A stretch of DNA of 64,000 nucleotides from Sphaerotilus hippei (GCF_003201595.1 NZ_QJJS01000002.1:212416-276415), one strand, 5' to 3'; numbered from the stretch's first letter, positions 44,059-54,995 are shown. Notes: generated by a model not told the origin, from the sequence alone. Made by a program: numbers and translations.

Positions 44059-45186
44059 ATGGCACTCGTAGGATTGGTCGGATGGCGCGGCATGGTCGGC
44101 TCCGTGCTGATGGACCGCATGGTGGCCGAAGGCGACTTCGACCTGATCGAACCGCTGTTCTTCTCGACCTCGAACTCGGGCGGTCGCGCTCCGTCGATGG
44201 CGAAGAACGAGACCGTGCTGCAGGATGCGTTCGACATCGATGCCCTCAAGCGCTGCGACATCATCCTCACCGCCCAGGGCGGTGACTACACCTCCGAGGT
44301 GTTCCCGAAGCTGCGTGCGGCGGGCTGGAACGGCCACTGGATCGATGCGGCCTCGACGCTGCGCATGGAATCCGATGCGGTGATCGTGCTGGACCCGGTC
44401 AACATGCCGGTCATCAAGGACGCGCTGGCCAAGGGTGGCAAGAACTGGGTCGGTGGCAACTGCACCGTCAGCTGCATGCTGATGGGCGTGGGCGCGCTGT
44501 ACAAGGCCGGCCTGGTCGAGTGGATGAGCACCCAGACCTACCAGGCCGCTTCGGGCGGCGGTGCCCAGCACATGCGCGAACTGCTGACGCAGTACGGCAC
44601 GCTGAACGCCTCGGTCAAGTCCCTGCTGGACGACCCGAAGAGCGCGATCCTCGAGATCGACCGCCAGGTCATCGCCACGCAGCGCGCGCTGACTCCCGAG
44701 CAGACCGCCAACTTCGGCGTGCCGCTGGGCGGCTCGCTGATCCCCTGGATCGACAAGGACCTGGGCAACGGCCAGTCCAAGGAAGAGTGGAAGGGCATGG
44801 CCGAGACCAACAAGATCCTCGGCCTGGGCGAGGGCTTCGGCTCGGCCGCCATCCCGGTCGATGGTTTCTGCGTGCGCGTGGGCGCGATGCGCTGCCACAG
44901 CCAGGCGCTGACCTTCAAGCTGAAGAAGGACGTGCCGGTGGCCGACCTCGAGGCGATGATGGCGGCGGACAACGACTGGGTGAAGGTCGTGCCGAACACG
45001 CGTGAAGCCACGATCCGCGACCTGACGCCGGTGGCCGTCACGGGTACGATGACGATACCGGTGGGCCGCGTGCGCAAGCTGGCGATGGGTCCGCAGTATG
45101 TCGGCGCGTTCACCATCGGTGACCAGCTGCTGTGGGGTGCGGCCGAGCCGCTGCGCCGCATGCTGCGCATCCTGCTGGCGGACTGA
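44059..45186 (+). CDS. asd: Aspartate-semialdehyde dehydrogenase
   Basis: A 375-residue NADPH enzyme reducing aspartyl phosphate to the semialdehyde, directly after aspartate kinase. [14 protein letters not shown] is the nucleotide fold. The active-site cysteine is in [10 protein letters not shown]. The HSQALTFKL segment carries a catalytic histidine. It is of the Gram-negative (E. coli) class by length and motifs. A 14-bp hairpin follows. Confidence 0.97.
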   Translation: MALVGLVGWRGMVGSVLMDRMVAEGDFDLIEPLFFSTSNSGGRAPSMAKNETVLQDAFDIDALKRCDIILTAQGGDYTSEVFPKLRAAGWNGHWIDAASTLRMESDAVIVLDPVNMPVIKDALAKGGKNWVGGNCTVSCMLMGVGALYKAGLVEWMSTQTYQAASGGGAQHMRELLTQYGTLNASVKSLLDDPKSAILEIDRQVIATQRALTPEQTANFGVPLGGSLIPWIDKDLGNGQSKEEWKGMAETNKILGLGEGFGSAAIPVDGFCVRVGAMRCHSQALTFKLKKDVPVADLEAMMAADNDWVKVVPNTREATIRDLTPVAVTGTMTIPVGRVRKLAMGPQYVGAFTIGDQLLWGAAEPLRRMLRILLAD

Positions 45187-45195
45187 TCCGTCGGT

Positions 45196-45227
45196 CGAAG
45201 GTCGTTGCCACCCGGCAACGACCTTCG
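45196..45227 (+). terminator. Hairpin after asd
   Basis: A perfect 14-bp stem (CGAAGGTCGTTGCC and its complement) with an ACCC loop. No T-run follows. Confidence 0.6.
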
Positions 45228-45392
45228 GGACATCGTGCACGCGGGGCCGGGCTGGGCAGAACGTCAGTTTCTGCATGAGCTTGTCTTTGTATCCTCTTGA
45301 TGTTATTGTCTTTTCGCTTATTCCGAGCAGTGTTTGCTCGGCCTGACTGAGGTGAGCGCAAACGGTGTTTGCCTCGCAGCGTGGGAGACGCC

Positions 45393-48110
45393 TTGAAAAC
45401 TCAGATGAAACGTGCGGGACGTTCGGCTCTGAACGAGATCGCGGCCGTGGCCGCAGTGAGCGCCGCCTTGTGCGCGCTGCCGTCTTCGGCATGGGCCCTG
45501 GGGCTGGGTCGCCTGACGGTGCAGTCCGCGCTGGGCGAGGCACTGCGCGCCGAGATCGACATCACCAGCCTGACCCCCGACGAGGCGGCCAACCTGCGCG
45601 CGCGTGTCGCGCCGCCCGAGTCCTACCGGGTGGCGGGCATCGACTACAGCCCGGTGCTGCCCGCGACCAGCGTGCTGCTGCAGCGCCGCCCCGATGGCAG
45701 CGCCTTCCTGCGCATCAGCAGCGACCGTCCGGTGCAGGAGCCGTTCGTCGACGTCATCCTCGAGGTGAATTCGTCGACCGGCCGGCTGCTGCGTGAATAC
45801 ACCCTGCTGTTCGATCCCCCGGCCACGGCCTCGCGCGCACCCGCTTCGGCGCCCGCGCCGGGCGCGCTGGCGATCGCGCCGCCCGCGCCGGTGGCACGGC
45901 CCGCTCCGGCGCCTGCCCCCGCTCCGGTCGCCGAGGCCGCACCGGCTCCGGCGGCACCGCCCGTGGCCAGCCAGCCGCGTGTGCGTCCGGCCCCCGCGCC
46001 GGCTGCTGCGGCTCCGGCGGCGCGTGCCCCGGCTGCCGCGGCCGACGGCCAGCAGTACAAGGTCCGTCCTGGCGACACGCTGTCGTCGATCGCGTCGCGC
46101 CTGCAGGGTTCGGGCGTTTCGCTCGACCAGATGCTCGTGGGCCTCTACCGCGGCAACGAGGCGGCGTTCATGGGCAAGAACATGAACCGCCTGCGTTCGG
46201 GGGTCGTGCTCAACGTGCCTTCCGCCGACGACCTGCAAGGTGTCGAGACGAAAGAGGCGCGTCAGGTGGTGACGGCGCACAGCGCCGACTTCAATGCCTA
46301 TCGCCAGCGCCTGGCCAAGGCCGTGCAGGAGCGTCCGGTGGCCGAAGAGCCGGCCCGCAAGTCCGCCGGCAAGGTCCAGGCCGAGGTCGATGACCGCAAG
46401 CAGGCGGCCGCACCGTCGCCGGACCGGCTGAAGATCGACAAGGGCGTGGCGGCCTCGTCGTCCGCACCCGCGGTCGAGGACAAGGTGGCCAAGGAGCGTG
46501 CGCAGAAGGAAGCGGCCAGCCGGGTCCAGGAGCTCAACCGCAACCTGGAAGCCCTGAAGAAGCTGCAGGCCGCCTCGGCCACCGCAACCCCGTCGGCTGC
46601 GGCCGGCAAGGCCGCGTCGGCCGCTGCCCCGACCTTGTCCGTGCCGGCCAGCGTGCCCGCGCCCGCGCCCAAGGTGGCGGCGGTCGCCTCGGCGCCGGCG
46701 GCACCTGCCGTGGCGCGTGCCGCGTCGGTGCCAGTGGCGGCGTCCGCTGCGGTCGTGGCCGCTTCGGCGCCCGCCGTGGTGGCCTCCGCCCCGGTGCTGG
46801 CCGATGCCGCGTCGGCTGCCGCTTCCGCTGCGGCCGTCGAGGCTTCGGCGCCGGTCATGGCGCAGGCTTCCGCGCCCGAGGTTCCGGCGTCGGTGGCCGC
46901 GGCGGCTTCGGTGCCGGTGGCCAAGGCGCCCGAGCCGACCGGTGACGACGAACCGTCGTTCTTCTCCAGCCTGGCCGAGAATCCGCTGGTGCTGCCCGTG
47001 GCCGGCCTGGCGCTGGCCGCCCTGGCGGGTCTGGGCCTGTACCGCCTGCGGGGGCGTGGCAAGGAAGAGGCCGGAGTGACCTCCTTCCTCGAGAGCCGCC
47101 TCCAGCCCGATTCGTTCTTCGGTGCTAGCGGTGGCCAGCGCATCGACACGCGTGACGCGACCGGTGCGCCGTCGTCGATGAGCTACTCGCTCAGCCAGAT
47201 CGACGCGATCGGGGACGTCGATCCGGTCGCCGAGGCCGACGTCTACCTGGCCTACGGCCGCGACCTGCAGGCCGAGGAGATCCTCAAGGAGGCGATGCGA
47301 GCCAATCCGGATCGCCTGGCCATCCGCACCAAGCTGCTGGAGGTCTACGCCAAGCGCCGCGACACCAAGGGCTACGAACTGCTGGCCGGCGAGCTGTACG
47401 GCCTGACCGGCGGGCAGGGCGAGGACTGGGCCCGCGCGCAGGAGCTGGGTCGCAGCATCGATCCGGACAATCCGCTCTACGAGCCGGGCGGCCAGCCGAC
47501 CGCCGGCCTGTCGCCCGAGCGGGGTGGTGAGCTGCTGGGGGCCAGCACGATGCCCCAGTCCATCGTGCCGTCGCCTTCGCGCTACGAGAACAGCCTGCCC
47601 GACGTCGATGCCTCGGCCGCCTCGGCGGACGTGGATCTCGACATTTCCGTGCCGGGCGAGATGGATGATGCGACCTCCACCCGCGGCGGCTTCCTGAATT
47701 CGGGGGCCGGCTTCGACGTGCCGCTGGGTGACAGCACCCGCACGGCACCCGACACGGGCCTGGGCGGTCTGGACTTCGAGCTCAACGACGTGCCGGCGCC
47801 GGCACCGGCCCGTGCCGATGCGCGGGCCACCGCGCCGGGCATGGACCTGGGTGACATCTCGCTCGATCTGGATGCGCCGAGCTTCGGCGTGTCCGTCCCC
47901 GGTCCGGATACCGGTCCGCAGGACGGCCTGAACGGCCTGGACATGGACGATGACGACGCCGACCCCCTGGCACGCAAGCTGGAGCTGGCCGAGGAGTTCA
48001 ACCAGATCGGTGATGTCGAAGGCGCCCGTGACCTGCTCAACGAGGTCATCGAGAACGCCGAGGGTGCGCTGAAGATCCGTGCCCAGGCCATGCGGGACAC
48101 GCTGGGATGA
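45393..48110 (+). CDS. fimV: FimV/HubP-type polar and pilus-assembly protein
   Basis: A protein of about 905 residues. A signal peptide (ending near SSAWALGLG) is followed by the FimV N-terminal domain (LGRLTVQSALGEALRAEIDI). A Pro/Ala-rich linker (about 143-219) leads to a LysM domain (QYKVRPGDTLSSIA to LRSGVVLNVP, about 221-275). A coiled region, an Ala-rich stretch, one membrane helix (LVLPVAGLALAALAGLGLY) and an acidic cytoplasmic part follow. The C-terminus DPLARKLELAEEFNQIGD is TPR-like. It organises the cell pole and type IV pili. A TTG at 45393, five bases after GGAGA, is the likely start; ATG 45405 is the alternative. Confidence 0.9.
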   Translation: MKTQMKRAGRSALNEIAAVAAVSAALCALPSSAWALGLGRLTVQSALGEALRAEIDITSLTPDEAANLRARVAPPESYRVAGIDYSPVLPATSVLLQRRPDGSAFLRISSDRPVQEPFVDVILEVNSSTGRLLREYTLLFDPPATASRAPASAPAPGALAIAPPAPVARPAPAPAPAPVAEAAPAPAAPPVASQPRVRPAPAPAAAAPAARAPAAAADGQQYKVRPGDTLSSIASRLQGSGVSLDQMLVGLYRGNEAAFMGKNMNRLRSGVVLNVPSADDLQGVETKEARQVVTAHSADFNAYRQRLAKAVQERPVAEEPARKSAGKVQAEVDDRKQAAAPSPDRLKIDKGVAASSSAPAVEDKVAKERAQKEAASRVQELNRNLEALKKLQAASATATPSAAAGKAASAAAPTLSVPASVPAPAPKVAAVASAPAAPAVARAASVPVAASAAVVAASAPAVVASAPVLADAASAAASAAAVEASAPVMAQASAPEVPASVAAAASVPVAKAPEPTGDDEPSFFSSLAENPLVLPVAGLALAALAGLGLYRLRGRGKEEAGVTSFLESRLQPDSFFGASGGQRIDTRDATGAPSSMSYSLSQIDAIGDVDPVAEADVYLAYGRDLQAEEILKEAMRANPDRLAIRTKLLEVYAKRRDTKGYELLAGELYGLTGGQGEDWARAQELGRSIDPDNPLYEPGGQPTAGLSPERGGELLGASTMPQSIVPSPSRYENSLPDVDASAASADVDLDISVPGEMDDATSTRGGFLNSGAGFDVPLGDSTRTAPDTGLGGLDFELNDVPAPAPARADARATAPGMDLGDISLDLDAPSFGVSVPGPDTGPQDGLNGLDMDDDDADPLARKLELAEEFNQIGDVEGARDLLNEVIENAEGALKIRAQAMRDTLG

Positions 48111-48153
48111 CGATGGGCGTCCAGACGCGCAGTGAGCTGCGGAGCGAGGTGCC

Positions 48154-48957
48154 TTGCGCCTCGCCCTAGGAGTCACCTATCGCGGTTCGGGCTACCGCGG
48201 CTGGCAGAGCCAGCCGGGGGGCCAGACGGTTCAGGACCAGCTCGAATCGGCGCTCTCGCAGTTTGCGGCAGCGCCGATTCACGTTGTGTGCGCGGGCCGC
48301 ACCGACGCGGGCGTGCATGGCCTGAACCAGGTGGTGCACCTCGACACCGACCTGCATCGCGAATGCTATTCGTGGGTGCGCGGCACCAACACCTTCCTGC
48401 CCCCGGACATCGCGGTGCAGTGGTGCCAGCCGGTGCCCGACCGTTTCCATGCCCGCAACCTGGCCCGCGGACGGCGTTATGCCTACATCCTGCTCGAGGC
48501 GCCGGTGCGGCCGGCCATCGAGCAGGCCGCTGCCGGATGGACCTTCCGCCCGCTCGACGGGCAGCGCCTGCGCGAGGCCGCGCAGTGCCTGATCGGCGAG
48601 CACGACTTCTCCGCGTTCCGCTCCTCCCACTGCCAGGCGCTCAGCCCGGTCAAGGAGTTGCGCCGCATCGGCGTGTCCCGCCACGGCGTCTACTGGCGCT
48701 TCGACTTCGAGGCCAGCGCCTTCCTGCACCACATGGTGCGCAACGTGATGGGCTGCCTGCTCATGGTGGGCAGCGGCGTGCGCGACGTGGCCTGGCTGCA
48801 GCAGGTGCTGGCCTCGCGCAACCGCTCGCTGGCCGCGCCGACCTTCTCCCCCGACGGGCTCTACTTCCTCGGGCCGATCTACGATGCCGACCTGGGCCTG
48901 CCGCAGCGCACCGCGGCCTTCGGCTGGCTGCCCGGTGACACAGGAGTGCAGGAATGA
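48154..48957 (+). CDS. truA: tRNA pseudouridine38-40 synthase
   Basis: A 267-residue enzyme modifying the anticodon arm of many tRNAs. The catalytic aspartate is D51 in CAGRTDAGVHGLNQVVH. The start is probably TTG at 48154, with GAGG four bases upstream; no ATG fits the family N-terminus (RLALGVTYRGSGYRGWQ). It overlaps trpF as ATGA. Placement between fimV and trpF is standard in this order. Confidence 0.95.
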   Translation: MRLALGVTYRGSGYRGWQSQPGGQTVQDQLESALSQFAAAPIHVVCAGRTDAGVHGLNQVVHLDTDLHRECYSWVRGTNTFLPPDIAVQWCQPVPDRFHARNLARGRRYAYILLEAPVRPAIEQAAAGWTFRPLDGQRLREAAQCLIGEHDFSAFRSSHCQALSPVKELRRIGVSRHGVYWRFDFEASAFLHHMVRNVMGCLLMVGSGVRDVAWLQQVLASRNRSLAAPTFSPDGLYFLGPIYDADLGLPQRTAAFGWLPGDTGVQE

Positions 48958-49604
48958 GCCGTACCCGCATCAAGATCTGCGGACTGACCCGCGAGCAGGA
49001 TGTGCTCGACGCCGTGCAGGCCGGTGCCGACGCGATCGGTCTGGTGTTCTACGAGCGCAGCCCGCGCCACGTGTCGCTGCAGCGTGCGGTCGAGCTGGTG
49101 CGGCTGCTGCCGCCCTTCGTGACGCCGGTGGGGCTGTTCGTCAACGCGCCGGTCGCGCAGATCGAGCAGGCCTGCTCGGCCATTCCCGGCCTGCTGCTGC
49201 AGTACCACGGCGACGAGTCTCCCGAGGACTGCGCGCGGGTGCCACGCCCCTGGATGCGGGCGGCCCGCATGGCACCGGGTTTTGATTTGTTAAACTTTGC
49301 ACAGCAGTTTGCAGGCGCCCAGGCCGTGCTGCTCGACACGCATGTCGAGGGTTACGGGGGAGGCGGAAAGGTGTTCGATTGGTCTCTCATTCCCTCCGAC
49401 GTGCCCGCTCCGGTCGTTTTGTCTGGTGGGTTGAGTCCTGCAAACGTGATCGATGGGGTGCTGCAGGTGCGGCCCTGGGCCGTTGATGTGAGTTCCGGCG
49501 TCGAGGTGTCCAAGGGCATCAAGGACGCCGCCCTGATGCAGCAGTTCTGCGAAGCCGTGCGCGAGGCGGATGCCCGTCGGCTCGAGGCGCAGAACGGCTG
49601 CTGA
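48954..49604 (+). CDS. trpF: Phosphoribosylanthranilate isomerase
   Basis: A 216-residue TIM-barrel enzyme of tryptophan synthesis. [13 protein letters not shown] holds the catalytic cysteine, VGLFVN and LQYHGDES are conserved, and [11 protein letters not shown] with [15 protein letters not shown] binds the substrate phosphate. It overlaps truA by four bases. Coding sequence around 49270-49310 is unusually AT-rich for this genome. Confidence 0.96.
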   Translation: MSRTRIKICGLTREQDVLDAVQAGADAIGLVFYERSPRHVSLQRAVELVRLLPPFVTPVGLFVNAPVAQIEQACSAIPGLLLQYHGDESPEDCARVPRPWMRAARMAPGFDLLNFAQQFAGAQAVLLDTHVEGYGGGGKVFDWSLIPSDVPAPVVLSGGLSPANVIDGVLQVRPWAVDVSSGVEVSKGIKDAALMQQFCEAVREADARRLEAQNGC

Positions 49605-49645
49605 TTTCCTGCCGCAGGCACCCCCTGCAGCCAAGAGGCCAAGAC

Positions 49646-50935
49646 ATGTTCCAGTACGACCAACCCGATGCCCGCGGGCATTTCGGCATCTACGGCGGCA
49701 GCTTCGTCGCCGAGACCCTCAGCCACGCGCTCGACGAGCTGCGCCAGGCCTACGAGCACTACCGCCACGACCCGGAGTTTATTGCCGAGTTCAAGCGCGA
49801 GCTCAAGCACTTCGTCGGCCGGCCGAGCCCGATCTACCACGCCGATCGCATGAGCCGCGAGATGGGCGGCGCGCAGATCTACCTCAAGCGCGAGGACCTC
49901 AACCACACCGGTGCGCACAAGGTCAACAACACCATCGGCCAGGCATTGCTGGCCAAGCGCATGGGCAAGCCGCGTGTCATCGCCGAGACCGGTGCCGGCC
50001 AGCACGGCGTGGCCACGGCGACGATCTGCGCCCGCTACGGCCTGGAGTGCGTGGTCTACATGGGGTCCGAGGACGTCAAGCGCCAGAGCCCGAACGTCTA
50101 CCGCATGCACCTGCTGGGCGCGAAGGTGGTGCCGGTCGAGTCCGGCAGCAAGACGCTCAAGGACGCCCTCAACGAGGCGATGCGCGACTGGGTCACCAAC
50201 GTCGAGAACACCTTCTACATCATCGGCACGGTGGCGGGCCCGCACCCGTACCCGGCGATGGTGCGTGACTTCCAGAGCGTGATCGGCACCGAATGCCTGA
50301 CGCAGATGCCGGAGCTGGCGGGGCGGCAGCCCGACGCCGTGATCGCCTGCGTCGGCGGGGGCAGCAACGCGATGGGCATCTTCCATCCCTACATCCCGCA
50401 CGAGGCGACCCGGCTGATCGGCGTCGAGGCGGCGGGCGAGGGCATGGACACGAATCGCCACTCGGCCTCGCTGCAGCTGGGCAAGCCGGGCGTGCTGCAC
50501 GGCAACCGCACCTACGTGCTGCAGGATGCCGACGGCCAGATCACCGAGACCCATTCGGTCTCCGCCGGGCTGGACTATCCGGGCGTCGGCCCCGAGCATG
50601 CCTATCTGAAGGACATCGGTCGGGCCGAATACGTCGGCATCACCGACCAGGAAGCGCTCGAGGCCTTCCACTACCTGTGCCGCACCGAAGGCATCATCCC
50701 GGCGCTCGAGTCGAGCCACGCGGTGGCCCACGCGATGAAGCTGGCCAGGACGATGCGGCCGGACCAGCACATCCTGGTCAACCTGTCGGGCCGTGGCGAC
50801 AAGGACATCGGCACCGTCGCCGACCTGTCCGGCGCCGAGTTCTACTGTCGCCCCTCCTGTCGGGGCCTGAGTGTCAAGGGCGGCGAGCAGGCCGTCGAGC
50901 TGCGCCTGTCGGGCAGCCAGGGAGCCGCACGATGA
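49646..50935 (+). CDS. trpB: Tryptophan synthase beta chain
   Basis: A 429-residue PLP enzyme condensing indole with serine. The PLP lysine is in [15 protein letters not shown]. The phosphate-binding loop is [10 protein letters not shown] and the monovalent-cation region is [14 protein letters not shown]. It is somewhat longer than E. coli TrpB, with a C-terminal tail after [11 protein letters not shown]. It overlaps trpA by four bases, favouring equal synthesis of the complex. Confidence 0.97.
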   Translation: MFQYDQPDARGHFGIYGGSFVAETLSHALDELRQAYEHYRHDPEFIAEFKRELKHFVGRPSPIYHADRMSREMGGAQIYLKREDLNHTGAHKVNNTIGQALLAKRMGKPRVIAETGAGQHGVATATICARYGLECVVYMGSEDVKRQSPNVYRMHLLGAKVVPVESGSKTLKDALNEAMRDWVTNVENTFYIIGTVAGPHPYPAMVRDFQSVIGTECLTQMPELAGRQPDAVIACVGGGSNAMGIFHPYIPHEATRLIGVEAAGEGMDTNRHSASLQLGKPGVLHGNRTYVLQDADGQITETHSVSAGLDYPGVGPEHAYLKDIGRAEYVGITDQEALEAFHYLCRTEGIIPALESSHAVAHAMKLARTMRPDQHILVNLSGRGDKDIGTVADLSGAEFYCRPSCRGLSVKGGEQAVELRLSGSQGAAR

Positions 50936-51747
50936 GCCGCACGCAAGCCACCTTCGCCCGCCTGGCCGCCGAGGGCCGCAAGGCGCTGATCCCCTACGTG
51001 ACCGCGGGGGATCCGTATGCCGACATCACCGTCGAGCTGATGCACGGTCTGGTCGAGGCCGGTGCCGACGTGATCGAGCTGGGCGTGCCGTTCTCCGACC
51101 CGATGGCCGACGGCCCGGTGATCCAGCGGGCCAGCGAGCGGGCGCTGCTCAAGCGCATCGGCACGTCCGACGTGCTGGCCATGGTGCGGCGCTTCCGCGA
51201 GACCGACGGCCGCACGCCGGTCGTGCTGATGGGCTATGCCAACCCGGTCGAGTGTTACGGGCCGGACCGTTTCGTCGACGATGCCAAGGCCGCCGGTGTC
51301 GATGGCGTGCTGATCGTCGACTACCCGCCGCAGGAGTGCGAGGCCTTCGCCGCCCGGCTGCGGGCGGCCGACATGGACGCCATCTTCCTGCTCGCGCCGA
51401 CCTCGACCGATGCCCGCATGGCCGAGGTCGGGCGCATCGCCACGGGCTACGTCTACTACGTCTCGCTCAAGGGCGTGACCGGTGCCGGCCACCTCGACAC
51501 CGATGCCGTGGCCCGCATGGTGCCGCGCATCCGTGCCCAGGTGAACGTGCCCGTGGGGGTGGGTTTCGGCATCCGGGATGCCGAGACGGCCGTGGCCGTC
51601 GCACGGGTGTCCGACGCGGTGGTGATCGGCTCCCGTATCATCGGGCTGATCGAAAACGAGCCGCGTGAGCGGGTGGTGCCGGTGGCTGCCGGCTTTGTGC
51701 GCGAGATCCGCGCAGCGCTCGACACGCTCCAAGGAGTTACCGCATGA
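50932..51747 (+). CDS. trpA: Tryptophan synthase alpha chain
   Basis: A 271-residue TIM-barrel subunit releasing indole from indole-glycerol phosphate. The catalytic residues lie in [19 protein letters not shown] and the phosphate site in [10 protein letters not shown]. It overlaps both trpB and accD by ATGA junctions. Confidence 0.97.
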   Translation: MSRTQATFARLAAEGRKALIPYVTAGDPYADITVELMHGLVEAGADVIELGVPFSDPMADGPVIQRASERALLKRIGTSDVLAMVRRFRETDGRTPVVLMGYANPVECYGPDRFVDDAKAAGVDGVLIVDYPPQECEAFAARLRAADMDAIFLLAPTSTDARMAEVGRIATGYVYYVSLKGVTGAGHLDTDAVARMVPRIRAQVNVPVGVGFGIRDAETAVAVARVSDAVVIGSRIIGLIENEPRERVVPVAAGFVREIRAALDTLQGVTA

Positions 51748-52616
51748 GTTGGCTAGACAAGCTGCTGCCCCCGAAGATCCAGCAGACCGATCCGAGCGAG
51801 CGCCGATCGGTGCCGGAAGGGCTGTGGGTGAAATGCCCCTCCTGCGAGACGGTGCTCTACAACAGCGATCTCGAGGAAAACCTCAACGTCTGCCCGAAGT
51901 GCTCGCACCACCACCGCATCGACGCCCGGGCCCGCCTGGACGGATTCCTCGATGCGGAGGGCCGCTACGAGATCGGCCAGGAGGTCGTGCCGGTCGACGC
52001 GCTGAAGTTCAAGGACAGCAAGAAGTACCCCGAGCGCATCAAGGAGGCGATGGAAGCCACCGGCGAGACCGATGCGCTGGTGGTCATGGGCGGCTCGGTG
52101 ATGAGCATCCCGCTGGTCGTCGCGGCCTTCGAGTTCGACTTCATGGGCGGCTCGATGGGCTCGGTCGTCGGCGAGCGCTTCGTGCGCGGCGTCGAGATGG
52201 CCATCGAGCAGAAGGTGCCCTTCCTCTGCTTCACCTCCACCGGGGGTGCCCGCATGCAGGAAGGTCTGCTGTCGCTGATGCAGATGGCCAAGACCAATGC
52301 CTCGCTGACCCGTCTGGGCAAGGCGAAGCTGCCCTACATCAGCGTGCTGACCGACCCGACCATGGGCGGGGTGTCCGCCGGTTTTGCGTTCGTCGGTGAC
52401 GTGGTGATCGCCGAGCCGAAGGCGCTGATCGGTTTTGCCGGCCCGCGCGTGATCGAGAACACCGTGCGCGAGAAGCTGCCCGAGGGCTTCCAGCGCTCGG
52501 AGTTCCTGCTCGAGCACGGCGCGCTGGACATGATCGTCGACCGGCGCGAGCTGCGTTCGACGGTCGCCAGCCTGCTGGCGATGCTGCAGCGACAGAGCGC
52601 CGACGCGGTCGCTTGA
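51744..52616 (+). CDS. accD: Acetyl-CoA carboxylase carboxyltransferase subunit beta
   Basis: A 290-residue partner of AccA. The N-terminal zinc ribbon uses C31, C34, C50 and C53. [10 protein letters not shown] and [14 protein letters not shown] are crotonase-type signatures, and [20 protein letters not shown] is typical of AccD. It is coupled to trpA by a four-base overlap, linking fatty-acid and tryptophan genes in one transcript. A terminator-like hairpin follows. Confidence 0.97.
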   Translation: MSWLDKLLPPKIQQTDPSERRSVPEGLWVKCPSCETVLYNSDLEENLNVCPKCSHHHRIDARARLDGFLDAEGRYEIGQEVVPVDALKFKDSKKYPERIKEAMEATGETDALVVMGGSVMSIPLVVAAFEFDFMGGSMGSVVGERFVRGVEMAIEQKVPFLCFTSTGGARMQEGLLSLMQMAKTNASLTRLGKAKLPYISVLTDPTMGGVSAGFAFVGDVVIAEPKALIGFAGPRVIENTVREKLPEGFQRSEFLLEHGALDMIVDRRELRSTVASLLAMLQRQSADAVA

Positions 52617-52643
52617 GATCGGGCGGTTCGCCGCCACCTCTGG

Positions 52644-52673
52644 AAGGGCGTCGTGAAGACGCCCTTTGTCTTT
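52644..52673 (+). terminator. Terminator-like hairpin after accD
   Basis: A 9-bp stem (AAGGGCGTC/GACGCCCTT) with a GTGAA loop is followed by TGTCTTT. It may be only partly effective, since folC follows closely. Confidence 0.65.
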
Positions 52674-52701
52674 GACGAAGCCTGGTTTCCCCCTGTCCAT
52701 C

Positions 52702-54018
52702 ATGAGCATGTCCCTGTCCGGTTGGCTTGAACACTGCGAGCGCCTGCATCCCGCCGGGATCGCGCTGGGCCTCGATCGTGTGGAGGCCGTGCGCGAGCGG
52801 CTGGGGCTGCGCTTCGAGGTGCCGGTGTTCACCGTGGCGGGCACCAACGGCAAGGGCTCGACCTGCGCGGTCATCGAGAGCGTGCTGATCCAGGCCGGCT
52901 ATCGGGTCGGCGTCTACGGCTCGCCCCACCTGGTGCACTTCGAGGAGCGCCTGCGCGTGCAGGGCGAGGTGGTCGCCGCCGAGCTGCTCGTGCCGCATTT
53001 CGAGGCGGTCGAGGCCGCCCGCGACGGGGTGGCGCTGACCTATTTCGAGTTCACGACGCTGGCGCTGCTGCGCTGCCTGTCGCTGCAGCCGCTCGACGCC
53101 GTCGTGCTCGAGGTCGGGCTGGGCGGGCGCCTGGACGCGGTCAACGTGATCGACCCCGACTGCGCGGTCATCACCAGCATCGACCTCGACCACATGGACT
53201 TCCTCGGCAGCGACCGCGAGTCCATCGGCCGCGAGAAGGCCGGCATCATGCGGGCCGGCCGTCCGGTGGTGGTGGCCGATCCGATGCCCCCGCGCAGCGT
53301 CATCGAACATGCGCAGGCCCTGGGCGCGGACCTGTGGCTGCAGGGCAGCGACTTCAACTACAGCGGCGACCGTCAGCAGTGGAGCTGGGCCGGCCGGGGG
53401 CGACGTCACCACGCGCTGGCCTATCCGGCGCTGCGTGGCGCCAACCAGCTGCTCAATGCCTCGGGGGCGTTCGCCGCGCTCGAGGCGATGCGCTCACGCC
53501 TGCCGGTGACGGCCCAGGCCGTGCGCCAGGGACTGGCGGCGGTGCAGCTGCCGGGGCGGTTCCAGATCGTGCCGGGTCAGCCGGCGCTGGTGCTCGACGT
53601 CGGCCACAACCCGCATGCCGTGGCGGTGCTGGCGCAGAACCTCGACCAGATGGCGTTCTATCCGCGCACCCACGCGGTCTTCGGCGCGATGGCCGACAAG
53701 GACCTCGCCGGCCTGATCACGCCGCTGCTGCCGCTGGTGGAGTGCTGGTACTGCTGTGATCTGCCGACGCCGAGGGCGGCCAGCGCGGCTGCGCTGGCCG
53801 CGGCGATCGAAGCGGCCGTGGCGGCCTGGCCGGCCGGCGCCGCGCCGCTGCCGGCGGTGCGCATCTCCTGTCACGCCGACCCGAGCGAGGCGCTGGCCGC
53901 TGCCGTGGCCGCCGCCGACCCCGCTGATAGAATCCTGGCCTTCGGATCCTTCTACACCGTCGGCGGTGTGTTGCGGCAGGGGTTGCCGCGGCTCGGCGCC
54001 GCTCACCTTCCGTCCTGA
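52702..54018 (+). CDS. folC: Folylpolyglutamate/dihydrofolate synthase
   Basis: A 438-residue ATP-dependent ligase adding glutamate to dihydropteroate and folates. The P-loop is AGTNGKGSTC, GYRVGVYGSPHLVHFEER is the folate-side loop, and LDVGHNPHAV is in the C-terminal domain. The ATG at 52702 (MSMSLSGWL) is preferred over 52666, whose extra codons lie in the terminator region. Confidence 0.95.
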   Translation: MSMSLSGWLEHCERLHPAGIALGLDRVEAVRERLGLRFEVPVFTVAGTNGKGSTCAVIESVLIQAGYRVGVYGSPHLVHFEERLRVQGEVVAAELLVPHFEAVEAARDGVALTYFEFTTLALLRCLSLQPLDAVVLEVGLGGRLDAVNVIDPDCAVITSIDLDHMDFLGSDRESIGREKAGIMRAGRPVVVADPMPPRSVIEHAQALGADLWLQGSDFNYSGDRQQWSWAGRGRRHHALAYPALRGANQLLNASGAFAALEAMRSRLPVTAQAVRQGLAAVQLPGRFQIVPGQPALVLDVGHNPHAVAVLAQNLDQMAFYPRTHAVFGAMADKDLAGLITPLLPLVECWYCCDLPTPRAASAAALAAAIEAAVAAWPAGAAPLPAVRISCHADPSEALAAAVAAADPADRILAFGSFYTVGGVLRQGLPRLGAAHLPS

Positions 54019-54098
54019 CGGGGGGCGTGGGCCCGGGCTGAGCAGCCCGTCATGAACCGCACAAACTCCCGGAGCTGGCACTGCGCCGTCTGACATCG

Positions 54099-54995
54099 AT
54101 GGGTCTCCTTTCATTTTTCAAGCGCACCGACGGCGAAGGCCGACGTGCCGCCCGCGTGGTTCCCCCGCAGGACCCCGGCACGCTCGAGGCGCTGCGCCTG
54201 CGCACCCGTCGGCGCCTGATCGGCCTGTCGGTGCTGGTGGTCGGCGCGGTGGTGGCCGTGCCCATGATGCTCGAGAAGGAGCCCCGTGCTCCGCAGGCGG
54301 TGTCGGGCACCGTGGTCGACGCGGCGGCTCCCGCCACCGGCAAGCTGGCGCGGGCCCGGGCCGATGCGCCCGAGGTGGCGGCCTCCGTGGCCGCCCGTGC
54401 CGCACCGCAGCCGCTCGGCCTGGCGGATTCCGAGACGGTGGTGAGCCCCGCTCCGGCGGCCGCCCTGGCGCTGCGCGAGCAGCAGGACCGCCGCAAGGCC
54501 GAGCAGGCCGCCGCCGATCGCCGGGCCGCCGACAAGCTGGCGGCCGAGCGCCGGGCTGCCGCCGAACGGCGCGAGGCCGCCCAGGCCCGCCAGCAGGCCG
54601 ACAAGCGTGCCGCCGAACGCAAGGCCGCCGCGGACAAGCTGGCCGCCGAGAAGCGGGCCGCCGACAAGGAAAAGGATCGTGAGAAGCAGGCCGCCGAGCG
54701 GCGCCTGGCAGAGCGCAGGAAGGCCGAGGCCAAGGAGCGCCAGGAGGCCGAGGCCCGCAGGAACGAGCGCCGCTACATCATCCAGGTCGGTGCCTATTCG
54801 GAAGACGCCGCCGTGCGCGAAGCCCGTCGCAAGATCGACCGGCTCGGTCTGCAGTCGGTCGAGCAGGACGTCAACACCAGCTCCGGCAAGCGCACGCGGG
54901 TGCGCCTGGGGCCTTATTCGAGCCGGGCCGAGGCGGAGCGGGCGGCGGCCAAGCTGCGGGCCGGCGGTCTGAGCGCGGCCATCCTGGCGCTGTGA
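54099..54995 (+). CDS. SPOR-domain cell-division protein, DedD/FtsN-like
   Basis: A 298-residue single-pass inner-membrane protein. A short cytoplasmic N-terminus (GLLSFFKRTDGEGRRAA) leads to one membrane helix (about 43-59). A long Ala/Lys/Arg/Glu-rich coiled-coil-like segment follows (about 128-225). The C-terminal SPOR domain (YIIQVGAYSEDAAVREARR to the end) binds denuded septal peptidoglycan. It lies between folC and cvpA, as dedD does in E. coli. Confidence 0.9.
   Translation: MGLLSFFKRTDGEGRRAARVVPPQDPGTLEALRLRTRRRLIGLSVLVVGAVVAVPMMLEKEPRAPQAVSGTVVDAAAPATGKLARARADAPEVAASVAARAAPQPLGLADSETVVSPAPAAALALREQQDRRKAEQAAADRRAADKLAAERRAAAERREAAQARQQADKRAAERKAAADKLAAEKRAADKEKDREKQAAERRLAERRKAEAKERQEAEARRNERRYIIQVGAYSEDAAVREARRKIDRLGLQSVEQDVNTSSGKRTRVRLGPYSSRAEAERAAAKLRAGGLSAAILAL

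Noticed and set aside
45318-48176. A minus-strand open frame of 952 codons opposite fimV
   Set aside because: It mirrors the Ala/Pro-rich coding of fimV and has no recognisable domain. FimV has a signal peptide, LysM domain and C-terminal domain.
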